From NCBI GenBank assembly GCA_029718625.1, contig CM056379.1, forward strand, positions 62,895,626 to 62,959,625: a stretch of 64,000 bases of DNA, written 5' to 3'. The position numbers and the translations under genes were made by a program. The notes beneath the pieces are model-generated. The model did not search any database and had not been told where the DNA came from. It saw only the letters and a program-made list of their open reading frames with translations. This stretch comes from Synaphobranchus kaupii (taxonomy: Eukaryota > Chordata > Actinopteri > Anguilliformes > Synaphobranchidae). Shown here piece after piece: positions 31,925-40,532 of the stretch (position 1 is the first letter of the stretch; every line of letters starts with the position of its first letter).

Positions 31925-32581
31925 TTAAAAAATGTATCTACTTTTTCCCTTAGCCTTCTTGTTCTGCTTTTTCGTCTTCCTCTTTTTTGCAAATGTGACC
32001 TGAATGTATGTCGGTCGTCTCTTTTTAGACTTAGCCCTACTTGAGACATGCCCCCCTGGAGGCCTTTTCTGTGAGCGACGCGTCATGACCATAAGGCCCG
32101 AGCCTTCCTGGTCACCGGTGTTCAAACAACTCGTCACAACTTTATTGACCACATCTTTGGCTATGTTTTTAGCTGCAGACGTCAAATGTGGTCTGGCTAT
32201 GTTGAAACCTTTCTTTAGTAGGGACAATGCCATTCGGAATAAACCTTGAAAAAGGGACACCTCAATAGCCAATTTTCTTGTTTTTAAAGCTTTATTCATC
32301 TCATCCACTAGCATTTTCATGTTATTGTAATAATCCCAGTTTATTACAACAACGTAGCCAAGTTCCTTTTTCTTATCATCACTTACGATAAAAGCGTTTT
32401 CATGAGATGATAGCAAGCTCCAAGTACATGGGTATTGAATTTCTGCTAAAGCAACTTCCCATTACCTGCGAAATTCAAGGGGCCTAGCGAACTTTGTTGT
32501 GTAACTTGAAATTTTATTTCCAGGGTAAATATCGAGACAGGTGTTACTCGGGAGAGTTGCATAAAAACCTGCTTCCTCCAT
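31925..32581 (-). pseudogene. Penton (vertex) protein N-terminus joined to pVI-like minor capsid protein
   Basis: The frame from 32581 reads EEAGFYATLPSNTCLDIYPG, then SYTTKFARPLEF, has one in-frame stop (about 32463), then WEVALAEIQYPCTWSLLSS and VVVINWDYYNNMKMLVDEM. This is the start of the Polinton penton-like protein. Around residue 105-110 it changes without a stop into FQGLFRMALSLLKKGFNIAR and PHLTSAAKNIAKDVVNKVV, then a basic tail, which looks like the separate pVI-like minor capsid protein. The open part (31925-32416, 163 aa) is thus a fusion made by an internal deletion. Confidence 0.6.
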
Positions 32582-32639
32582 GGTGACCTAATGTTTTTGC
32601 CGGTTCCTGTAAGCTTTTCTACTGTTTTAGACGTCAAGC

Positions 32640-33700
32640 ACATGACTTGCCAGAATCCAACTGTTAATTTTTTCAGGCCATCCGACCCACTTCACTAAAA
32701 CGAGGTTCTGACAATTATGATTTTTCTCAGATACTATTTTTTCAACCTTAAACGTTTTGTCTTTTACAACTTATAACCTTTTGTAATTCCTCCTCATAAA
32801 ATGTGCCGTCAATGCTCGCCCCATCATAATCCTTCAATCTATATACAGGAGGGATTCTGTGGACCCTTTCAGCAACCGTAAAATATTCATCTGTATATGT
32901 TTGCTCGTAGCCTTTTGCAAACTTTCCACGTACTTTGGAAACTCTGACTGTGTCCCCCTCCTCAAACTTAAACGTTAGCTTTTTAGATCTTTTAGGAAAG
33001 AGGCCGTACATATTTTTTTAAAGTTTAAAAGCATTATTTTCGTTTACTTCAACGGGTTTCATTTTAATCGTGCTGTGGTAGCTGTTATTGTAACCCAGGA
33101 CCAAATCTTGTACAACTTCTATATAGCATCTAGTATTGTGTGCTGTGAAGTACCTCCACATTCTGGTTTTTAAAGTTCTATTGAAACATTCAACCACAGA
33201 TGCTTTCGCGTCTTCTTGGTCTGTGGCAAAGTGGATTATTTTGTTGCGTTTCATCAGACTTTGAAACAATTTATTGAAAAATTCTTTATCCTTATCGGTT
33301 TGTATATTTTTAGGGATTCGCCCGTTTGTGAGACCACTTCGGCACCTGTCTTGTTTTTAAGAACACATACTCAGGCGCATTTTGACAATATATCTATACA
33401 TGTTAGCATAAACTTCATATTATCATTATGCTCAGATAAACTTGACATATCTACTAAATCGACCTGCCATTGCGAATCAATGTTTCTCACAAAAACCCTG
33501 TTTTCTTTTGAAATTGACTCTGATGGGCTTGTGTAAAGTGTATGCGTCTTCCCCCGATAACCAGTCCATAACTTTCTTGTTTGATATGTTACTACCTGCT
33601 GTTTCACGCAAACCCCTTTGCAAGCGCTCTTTACCACTGTAAGAACCAGGATTTTCTTGAGCATAATAAACATCTTTCATGCACTTCTCGGCATCCATCC
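32640..33700 (-). pseudogene. Polinton retroviral-like integrase with C-terminal chromodomain, frameshifted
   Basis: Reading leftward from 33698: an N-terminal block CMKDVYYAQENPGSYSGKER and VMDWLSGEDAYTLHKP, then WQVDLVDMSSLSEHNDN (first catalytic Asp), TDKDKEFFNKLFQSLMKRN (second Asp, about 33270-33300) and KASVVECFNRTLKTRMWRYF (the Glu). Then come EGDTVRVSKVRGKFAKGYEQ and GTFYEEELQKV. A frameshift near 32755 leads to LVLVKWVGWPEKINSWI, a chromodomain that ends at about 32640. All three DDE residues are present, but stops and frameshifts separate the pieces. It would integrate the element and make the 6-bp duplication. Confidence 0.85.
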
Positions 33701-33831
33701 TTACAGCTATAACAATAATGACACATTATATAAAAAACCAAAGTATTTATTTATTCTTAAAAAATTTTTAAGTTGCAGGTTACATGACAGAAAATGCATA
33801 TAATAACATTTAACAGGTTCTTGAAACGCTT

Positions 33832-34560
33832 TTAAATATTGTCGTTTATCTGGGTCTGATTGCCTTCTGAGTTATCACACCACAGGTGTTTGTGCATTGC
33901 ACTGTCAATCTCCCAGAAATCTTTGTTGACATCAGCAATAGCCTTCTCACTGGCCAGGTTGAGGTCTGTATGCAGGATTCCCTGCAGCTTCTCCCTAATG
34001 TGAGGCTCCTCACGGAGCTCTGAAACAAGCGTGTCAACAGCACCCTGGATCCTCACAGGGTCTGGTTTCGCTCCGAACACTTTCAAGGCCTTGACCAGCA
34101 GAGGGCTCAGCCACGGTTTCTTCAGTTTGGCAAGGAATTTGTCTAAGTGATATGTGAAATAGTGTGCATCCGATTCAAAGATGCAGCTGTGTCCCAGTTG
34201 ACTGGGGTGGTCAACTTCACATCCGAGACATTCGCTTCTCAGCTGCTTTTCGATAGCGCTGTTCAGAAGGCAGGCGACGATGGCTTTCAACAGCTTAACC
34301 ATTGGACTTGTAAGACACCTGTCGATTTTGCCTATGCGCGCCGACCGTTTTTTTTGTCTGGTATATTGTACACAGCATGGTCCATCGTAACCTTCGTCTT
34401 CGCAGGCCATAGCTTTCGGTTCTGTTAAAAAGACAGTTTCGGACTTGTCGACATCGATCCAAGGCTCTGTAACAGGTTTATCATTGTTCGCTGAATACTC
34501 AGACTCCCAAGATTCTGAACACGGAATCCGGTAGGGGGCTATACATTTTGTACAAGTCAA
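33832..34560 (-). CDS. Polinton-encoded protein of unknown function, intact (242 aa)
   Basis: The 242-residue ORF is complete, unlike most of its neighbours. It has an acidic N-terminus (YRIPCSESWESEYSANNDK), a basic patch (YTRQKKRSARIGKIDRC) and a likely zinc-binding cluster CLGCEVDHPSQLGHSC (CX2CX8HX2C). A helical C-terminal region follows (DTLVSELREEPHIREKLQGI). It lies upstream of integrase in the same direction. A role in early gene control or DNA binding is a guess from the cluster. I do not recognise a named family. Confidence 0.55.
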   Translation of the reverse strand: MTCTKCIAPYRIPCSESWESEYSANNDKPVTEPWIDVDKSETVFLTEPKAMACEDEGYDGPCCVQYTRQKKRSARIGKIDRCLTSPMVKLLKAIVACLLNSAIEKQLRSECLGCEVDHPSQLGHSCIFESDAHYFTYHLDKFLAKLKKPWLSPLLVKALKVFGAKPDPVRIQGAVDTLVSELREEPHIREKLQGILHTDLNLASEKAIADVNKDFWEIDSAMHKHLWCDNSEGNQTQINDNI

Positions 34561-35007
34561 GAGGTCTGTACAACATGTATGAAATCAGTCTTCTTGCGGC
34601 GTGGCTTTTAAGGCAATCCTCAAGATTATAGCCACACCTTAAAACTTTAGAGTTCTGAGTGGGGTGGGGCATTCATTTTTGGGGGTTGATTTGAATTTAA
34701 CATATTTAAACGTTTAATATAGCCTAATAATAATAATGAAGCAATACGTAAAATAGCATGTAAAAGAAACGCTTTTTTATTTTAAAGTTCACAAACCAAT
34801 CAAAAAGAGTCCCGACATTCTGTCTACATTTATAATATACACACACACACACACAACCTAACATTTTTTAGATTATACATTTTGACAAGTTATTTACACA
34901 AGCTTGTAGCATAGTCTTCGTCATCAGAGACAAAGGGTGTTGGTGGTACATTTTCCTTTTCTTCCTCATCTTCAGCCACGGCATTAAACCTCGCACACAA
35001 GTTTGTT
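34561..35007. other. Intergenic gap in the Polinton
   Basis: It is AT-rich with a (CA)n tract at about 34842-34855 and an acidic-coding remnant on the minus strand (34880-35000) that may be the frameshifted tail of the gene to its right. No separate gene is supported. Confidence 0.35.
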
Positions 35008-35550
35008 TTAAAATAGGCCATTGATCCAAATCTGATGATCCTCAAACACATTATCGGCTTGCTCAATAGCCTTGTTCAACAAATGCAGGTCGTCAAAATG
35101 AAAGACAATTAGCTTATCCCCAATGTCTCTTGAGTCATAGGTCTCGGCAATGAACAGTTTTTTAGCAGCTTGGAGGGCTGTGACACATATCACACTACAC
35201 ACCCCGGACCAGCTCGCAAAATTACAGCTACTTTGTACATCATCGACAACATTTTTGTAGCATCGTTTGAATTGAACCCAGTCCTTGTGCTCAAATACCA
35301 CAGACTCTGTATTTTCACTGTATACCTCCCCCTCACACAGGCTGAAAAGTGTAATTTTTGGTTCCTCGCCAGACGTGTCAATGTTATAACCACAACGGCG
35401 ATATTCGGAAGCTGTCACTGGCCACTCCATGTAAAGTGAGCGTTTTTGAAGTCTTGACAACACCGCAAATGGTTTCTTTGGTCGCCGCAGCACAGTCCTG
35501 TTTGCCATAACTTCTGGAGAGTTGGGTGTTGAGTTTTCCGAGGTAGACAT
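35008..35550 (-). CDS. Polinton-encoded protein of unknown function, intact (180 aa)
   Basis: The 180-residue ORF is intact and is the outermost leftward gene, next to the right TIR. The N-terminus is Ser/Asn/Pro-rich and basic (ANRTVLRRPKKPFAVLSRLQ). The middle is mixed (FEHKDWVQFKRCYKNVVDDV) and the C-terminal half hydrophobic/acidic (DKLIVFHFDDLHLLNKAIEQ). There is no recognised motif, signal peptide or membrane helix. Its intact state next to broken capsid genes is notable. Confidence 0.5.
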   Translation of the reverse strand: MSTSENSTPNSPEVMANRTVLRRPKKPFAVLSRLQKRSLYMEWPVTASEYRRCGYNIDTSGEEPKITLFSLCEGEVYSENTESVVFEHKDWVQFKRCYKNVVDDVQSSCNFASWSGVCSVICVTALQAAKKLFIAETYDSRDIGDKLIVFHFDDLHLLNKAIEQADNVFEDHQIWINGLF

Positions 35551-35734
35551 GCTTCTTTGTAGGTTGATTACAGGCGATAGTGTTATTGTCTGTTTCAGCT
35601 ATAGACATGCGCAAAAAGTCTGAGCTTTATACAATCCGCGAAGCCTATGGCCAGTATGACAGCTGTTCAATTCCTTCAGATGTCACACCCCCTCCCCGTG
35701 AATTGTACGCATGCGCACTATGAAATTAAATACA

Positions 35735-36160
35735 CTTTTTAAAGTAACTTCGGTTACACAATATAGGCTATATATAATGACTCAACCCTGGTTAAATTGA
35801 AGAGCTCCGCTTTTTACATTCCATTTGATACTAAACAGTAGCGAGTCTAGCAAATATATTTTAACTTTGTTTTAAAACTGCTAAGTAGCTAGCCTATAGA
35901 CCTACGGCCTCTGCTAAGATTGTATACGCCCTTGTGCAAATAGTCTACTGAGCAGTTTGTTTCATGAGTCTAAGGTTTATTTTCAATATGTATTAATCTA
36001 TACGTTTTAATTCAATATGTTCTGAACAGCCCGCCAAAACCTACACCTGTTCGGATTACTCCGATGTCACACCGCCCCCCCGTGAATTCTGCTCATGCGC
36101 AGTTCTCCGAAATTAAATTCTTTTTAAAGTAACTACGGTTACACAATATAGGCTACATAT
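35735..36160. repeat. Polinton right TIR, inner part (two tandem units)
   Basis: It is the inverted match to 8193-8665. TTTAAAGTAACT..GGTTACACAATATAGGCTA occurs at about 35742 and again at about 36124, so units are about 380 bp. A third, more diverged unit follows to about 36530 (ACCTACACCTGTTCACGTCC matches ACCTACACCTGTTCGGATTA). Confidence 0.75.
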
Positions 36161-37496
36161 CATAGCTCAACCCTGGTTAAAATGAATAACCCATCTTTTT
36201 ACAAGCCCTTCGATACTAAACAGTCATATTGACAGTAAGTATTACCTTGTGCAAAATACCGAAAGGTTTTGTTTCATGAAGCTGACCGCTGAAAAAACAC
36301 ATTATAGGGTGTGGACTTATACAATGCTTTGGAAACTCTTCTTGGATGCCTTTTCAATGGCTTTTCAGCGACATTCTTAGACCTTTTGCGGCCTGTTGGT
36401 TTATTTTCTAGGCTTTGCTATCAACCCATGCATTTCATTCTTTCAAAAGATCTTTGAAACACCCCACCAAAAACCTACACCTGTTCACGTCCGTCAGGTG
36501 CGGGCTATAACATCGCTCAAACACGCACGCATGCAACACCCAGCAGCTGTTGCTATGCAATCAATTATTTTAAGACCCCGGTTTGTCACAAGCGATCTAG
36601 CTCTCTCCTTAGGTCAGTGTAAACGTTTGTCAATTTCAAAGGGGGCAGGAAGCGGATATGGCGGGGCGTATCCCTGTTTTAGGTATACTCCGACACGGAA
36701 CCAAATGGCCGCATTTGTGCTGTCACCGTCATGCAGGCTATAGTCTATAGGCAATCCAAGGACCTCTGGGCTCCGCGCGGAACCCGAGAATAAGTTATTT
36801 TTAGGTTTTGCGTTTTAATTCTGTAAAACGTTACATAGCTTATTCTTTTATTTTTGATTCTTTCTAGTCTTTCTTTCGAGTCATCCTAGGGTTTCTTTTA
36901 GAACACTAACTTGCTTTTTAGATATACCGCTTGGCTATAAGTCCTTGGCTACTGTCTCTACATAGCCAAGTTTTAGAGAGGTCCGTGAATGGCTAAGTCA
37001 TTCTTCGGCTCTAACAAACATTTTAAAAAATGGCATGCTTTCTTTCTTTCAACTAACTTGCTTTTCAATATAGCCCTTGGCTATTTTTTTTCACGTTTTA
37101 ACAACCTGCTTGAATTCTTTTATTTTTTTAACACGTTTCTGCTAACACAAACTGTTTTTTAAAAACTTAAAACTACTACTACTTACCTATACATTTATAT
37201 ATACCATTACTTTTTCACAATGTTATTCTACTAAAAAGTACATTTAAAAAAACCACGTTTCCCCCCTAAGCATCAATAACCCCCATAAAACCCTTTACCA
37301 ACGTTTACAACAACCACCCCAATAAAATTACATCATCACAATGCCAATACATCCCCCCTTGAAACAACCCCCACACCACCACGAATAATAAATAATTTAA
37401 AAAAATAATATTGAAAAAATATTTTTTAAATTATTTTTCATATTTTTATGCACAATTATATTTAGTCATAAACTCATGAATATTCATAAAATGATG
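36161..37496. other. Outer right TIR region without genes, AT-rich
   Basis: After a diverged third repeat unit (to about 36530) there is non-coding DNA. It is rich in CTTTCTTTC-like tracts (36850-37100) and A/T homopolymers (37380-37450). Its left-arm counterpart is missing, replaced by 1146-8192. No gene is seen. Confidence 0.5.
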
Positions 37497-37551
37497 CCAA
37501 ATAAACATCAATCAAATTTTGACAGAAGCCGAATGCTATTCCTCTCTGGAT
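37497..37551. repeat. Polinton right terminal inverted repeat end and TSD
   Basis: GCCAAATAAACATCAATCAA through GAATGCTATTCCTCT (37497-37545) is the inverted copy of 1097-1145. CTGGAT at 37546-37551 is the second target-duplication copy, after which the Tx1 frame resumes. Confidence 0.85.
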
Positions 37552-40085
37552 GAAGGCAGCAAGATAGCACTCGCTAAGCAAAGCCTCTCCGCCCTCTATC
37601 GGGAGGAGCGGAAAAAGTACACCTTCCGCTCCAAACTCCGGGGCCTTGAGGAGGATGAGAAATGCACCAGGTACTTCTTCGGTCAAAAATTAATAACATC
37701 TCTTCTCTTTATAACAGCAGAGGGGTGGTGGTGTCTGAAGAGGCTGAGGTCCGGGAGGTGGCCAGGGAGTTCTATAGTGGCCTATATAGCATAAGGCTAA
37801 TGGATGGAGCTCTCATGGACACCTTCCTGGACTGCCTGGACAGATGCCTGGGGGACGAGAGCATGGAAACGGAATTGGGCACAGAGGAGCTCACTCAGGC
37901 CGTGCGCTCCCTTAATCTACATAAAGCTCCTGGTCCTGACTGAATCCCAGTCGAATTCTACCAGGCCTTTTGGGATCTCCTAAAGGAGTACGTGGCGGAT
38001 GTTTTCAGGGCGGCGTACAGGGCGGGGCGGTTGGGGGCCTCACTGAGACAGAGTGCACTGGCCCTTGTCCCCAAAAAGGGGGACCTAAAGGACCTCCGAA
38101 ATTGGCGGCCGATCAACTTTCTCTCAGTCGATTATAAGATCATGGCCAAGGCACTGATGAGGAGGTTCCAAGACCTGATAACACCGGTGATCGGCCCCGA
38201 TCAAACATGCAGCATTCCAGGGAGGTCCATTAATGACAACCTGCTCCTCATGAGGGATCTTATAATTCACTCTGGTGAACGCTGGTCCCCCTTGTGCCTT
38301 CTCAGTTTAGATCAGCCACGTGTGCTTGGAGAGGGTGCTAGAGAGATTTAATTTCCCTGGCCCCCTCCTGCGCTGGACAAAACTATGTCTGACAGACATT
38401 ACGGGCAGAGTGGTTATAAACAACAACCTCTCTGACCCTTTTTCCATCAGGTCCGGCGTCAGGCAGGGATGCCCTCTAGCATCCCTCCTGTATGTCATAT
38501 ACCTCGAGCCGTTCCTATCAAGTATAACCCAGGCATTGCTGGTTACCCACTGCCAGGGGCCAGGGGGAGCGGCTTGTGGTGGTGGCATACATGGATGACA
38601 TTACCATCGTCGGCACAGATAGTCATTCTGTCACCTCTGCAAACAAGGTGTTAGATGACTTCTGTGCAGCCACGGGCGCCCTAGTGAATAATAATAATAA
38701 TAATAAACTTTATTTGTATAGCACCTTTCATACATAAAATGCAGCCCAAAGTGCTTCACAACAATAAAAACAAAATACAGAATAATAAAAGAAAAGAGAA
38801 AAAGAAAATACAGATAGATGAGAAAATTAGAACCTAAGAACCTAATTAAAAGCCAGCTTAAAAATCAGTTTTGAGCTTATTCTTAAAAGTAGCAACTGAG
38901 CTCGCCATTTTTAATAAAATAGAGAGAAAAAGAAAATACAGAAAATAAATAAAATCAGCTATAGGGACAAGAACAAGCTGTTCCTGTTTGCTAATTGGAG
39001 TGAGCCATTAACCTTTCCCTTTCCTGTATGCAGAAACAACATCAAGCTCCTGGGGGTGACCTTCTAGACAGACGGGGAAGGAAAGCTGAGCTGGGAGGGA
39101 GCCCTGGAGCTGGAGCACGTGGCCTCTGACTCTGATGGGTAAGATCCTGGTCCTGAAAGCAATAGTCCTTCCCATTCTTCTCTATGTGGGGAGGGTGTTT
39201 CCCCCAGACAAGGCCACGAGTAAAATTGTAACTAGAGTGGCCTTTCGCTTTGTCTGGGGGAGCAACATGGAAAAGCTTAAAAGATCTACCCTCCTCAAGG
39301 AGGAGAAGAATGGGGGCAGGGGGGTCCCAGACATTGTTAACATCATTCTTCGGCGATGGGCCTGTGTGTGCTGGACCTGACAGTACCATACAGCTGGATC
39401 CCCCTTATGTATATCAAGCCCTGAGGGACTTTGCCTTTGGGGCCAGATTGCTCAGGGCCGGGCTGACCTCGTGGAATTATAAAATAATCATGGGTTTTTT
39501 AAGATCTAGCCAATCAATGACAGTCCCGAGGGGCTGCCCGGCCCTGGACCCGTCAATAATCTGAGCAAATGTCAGGCATAGATCCTTGTCTAATAAACAA
39601 AAATACATTGCCTGGATGTCTGCTCACATGTGTCTTCCCACTAGGTCTTTTATGTATAAGCGGCACCTAGCCCGAACCGAGCGCTGCCCCCACGAATGCA
39701 CTGACTCAGAACATATCCACCATCTGTTCTGGGAGTGCGTCGTGGCCAGATGGGTCTGGGGCCTTTGTCTCCCAAAACAGGTTTGCTGCCAAGGTCCTCC
39801 TTGACTGCTGAGAGCATCCTCTACGGTCCCTCCGGAGGCTGCAAGACACCTGAGCTCCAACGTCAGTGGAGGATTAGCAAAACTGTCAGGCAGGTCCCGT
39901 GGGAGGCGAGGAACATCAAGGTCTACCAAGAAACAACAGTAGACCTGATCACTCTCCGGAGGAGGATCCAAAACCTCCCCCAGGACGGCGTTATGGTGGA
40001 CTTTCATAAAAAAAGTGCCTGGCAAGAGAGAAATGGGAGGTGGACCATTGGAAAGAACTCAACATTTAGTCCATCCCCCAAATTT
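37552..40085 (+). pseudogene. Tx1-like L1 LINE ORF2, reverse transcriptase part (3' half)
   Basis: It continues the ORF2 broken at 1096: SALYREERKKYTFRSKLRGL, EEDEKCTRYFF, then LTQAVRSLNLHKAPGPD, NWRPINFLSVDYKIMAKAL, GPDQTCSIPGRSINDNLLLM, GVRQGCPLASLLYVIYLEPF and the catalytic AYMDDITIV (about 38585-38610). The distal part (39124-40088) keeps VLPILLYVGRVFPPD and the C-terminal cysteine/histidine region CPHECTDSEHIHHLFWECVV. Stops and frameshifts occur (for example TGA at 37941). A LINE tail interrupts it at 38688-38955. Confidence 0.85.
38688..38955 (-). mobile_element. 5'-truncated CR1/L2-type LINE tail with (AAT)n
   Basis: The insertion starts with (AAT)n, then AAACTTTATTTGTATAGCAC and CCCAAAGTGCTTCACAACAA. 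It splits the Tx1 frame between GALVN and YRDKNKLFLF. Read on the minus strand it is a LINE 3' end of the same type as those at 47.6 and 50.2 kb (compare AAGTGCTTCACAGGAATTAA). It is too short to carry coding sequence. Confidence 0.75.
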
Positions 40086-40244
40086 TAAAGAAAATAATGA
40101 AGTGCCAAAACATTTTGTAAATGTTTGATTTTAACGAAATGTTTTATGTTTTGTACTGTAAAAGTAAAGCATCATGTGTGTTTTAAACTCAAAGAAAAAT
40201 GTTTTATTGAAAAATAACTTAAAAACCAATAAAAACAAAAAGTT
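40086..40244. other. Tx1 3' UTR-like segment
   Basis: AT-rich sequence after the Tx1 ORF2 end with AGTAAAGC and AATAAA-like signals (about 40166 and 40230). It probably is the LINE's 3' UTR and tail. Confidence 0.4.
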
Positions 40245-40370
40245 CACCCAGGCCGAGGCTCAGCCATTGCACTCAGCCATTGGTTGTGCTGACCCCTGCA
40301 AATTCCCAAATGTGGGAATCTCGACTGCATAATTTCTGGTAGTGGGGCACGGAGTTTTCACTCTCCCATG
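40245..40370 (+). ncRNA. U1 snRNA pseudogene, 5'-truncated
   Basis: GAGGCTCAGCCATTGCACTC, GTGCTGACCCCTGCAAATTC, AAATGTGGGAATCTCGACTG and CATAATTTCTGGTAGTGGGG follow the order of vertebrate U1 snRNA from about nucleotide 43 to the 3' end. The first 40 or so nucleotides, including the 5'-splice-site-pairing sequence, are missing, and it carries substitutions plus a short insertion. It is therefore a pseudogene, probably retroposed. Confidence 0.8.
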
Positions 40371-40528
40371 ATATTGTGGTGAAAGAAGCTTGATCTTTTA
40401 GCGTTCGGCCGAACAAACCGAGTTAAACGTATCCCCGTTTGATTTGGAGAGAAATGTTTATGCAAGACAATAAAATGGTTCAATGAGATGAGTGGTTTAG
40501 TTCAATGTTGTGTTGATCCAGACGCTTT
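40371..40528. other. Sequence between U1 pseudogene and piggyBac-like element
   Basis: No gene or clear repeat is seen. Confidence 0.3.
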
Positions 40529-40532
40529 TTAA

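Larger units (their letters stand above)
1097..37545. mobile_element. Polinton/Maverick DNA transposon, 36.4 kb including nested insertions
   Basis: Polintons are virus-like self-synthesising transposons that encode protein-primed polymerase B, retroviral-like integrase, packaging ATPase and capsid proteins. Here the ends are AGAGAGGAATAACATTCGG and the inverted GAATGCTATTCCTCT, flanked by a 6-bp duplication. Polymerase, ATPase and small ORFs point right; capsid, penton and integrase point left, as in other animal Polintons. The length exceeds the usual 15-25 kb because at least seven other elements are nested in it. Nearly all core genes carry stops, frameshifts or deletions, and no adenain-like protease was found, so this copy cannot move by itself. 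Confidence 0.85.

Noticed and set aside
8193..36160. The inner repeats at 8.2 and 35.7-36.2 kb as the true Polinton ends
   Set aside because: They lack a target duplication, while the outer pair at 1097 and 37545 has AG/CT tips, CTGGAT on both sides and an in-frame empty-site reconstruction.
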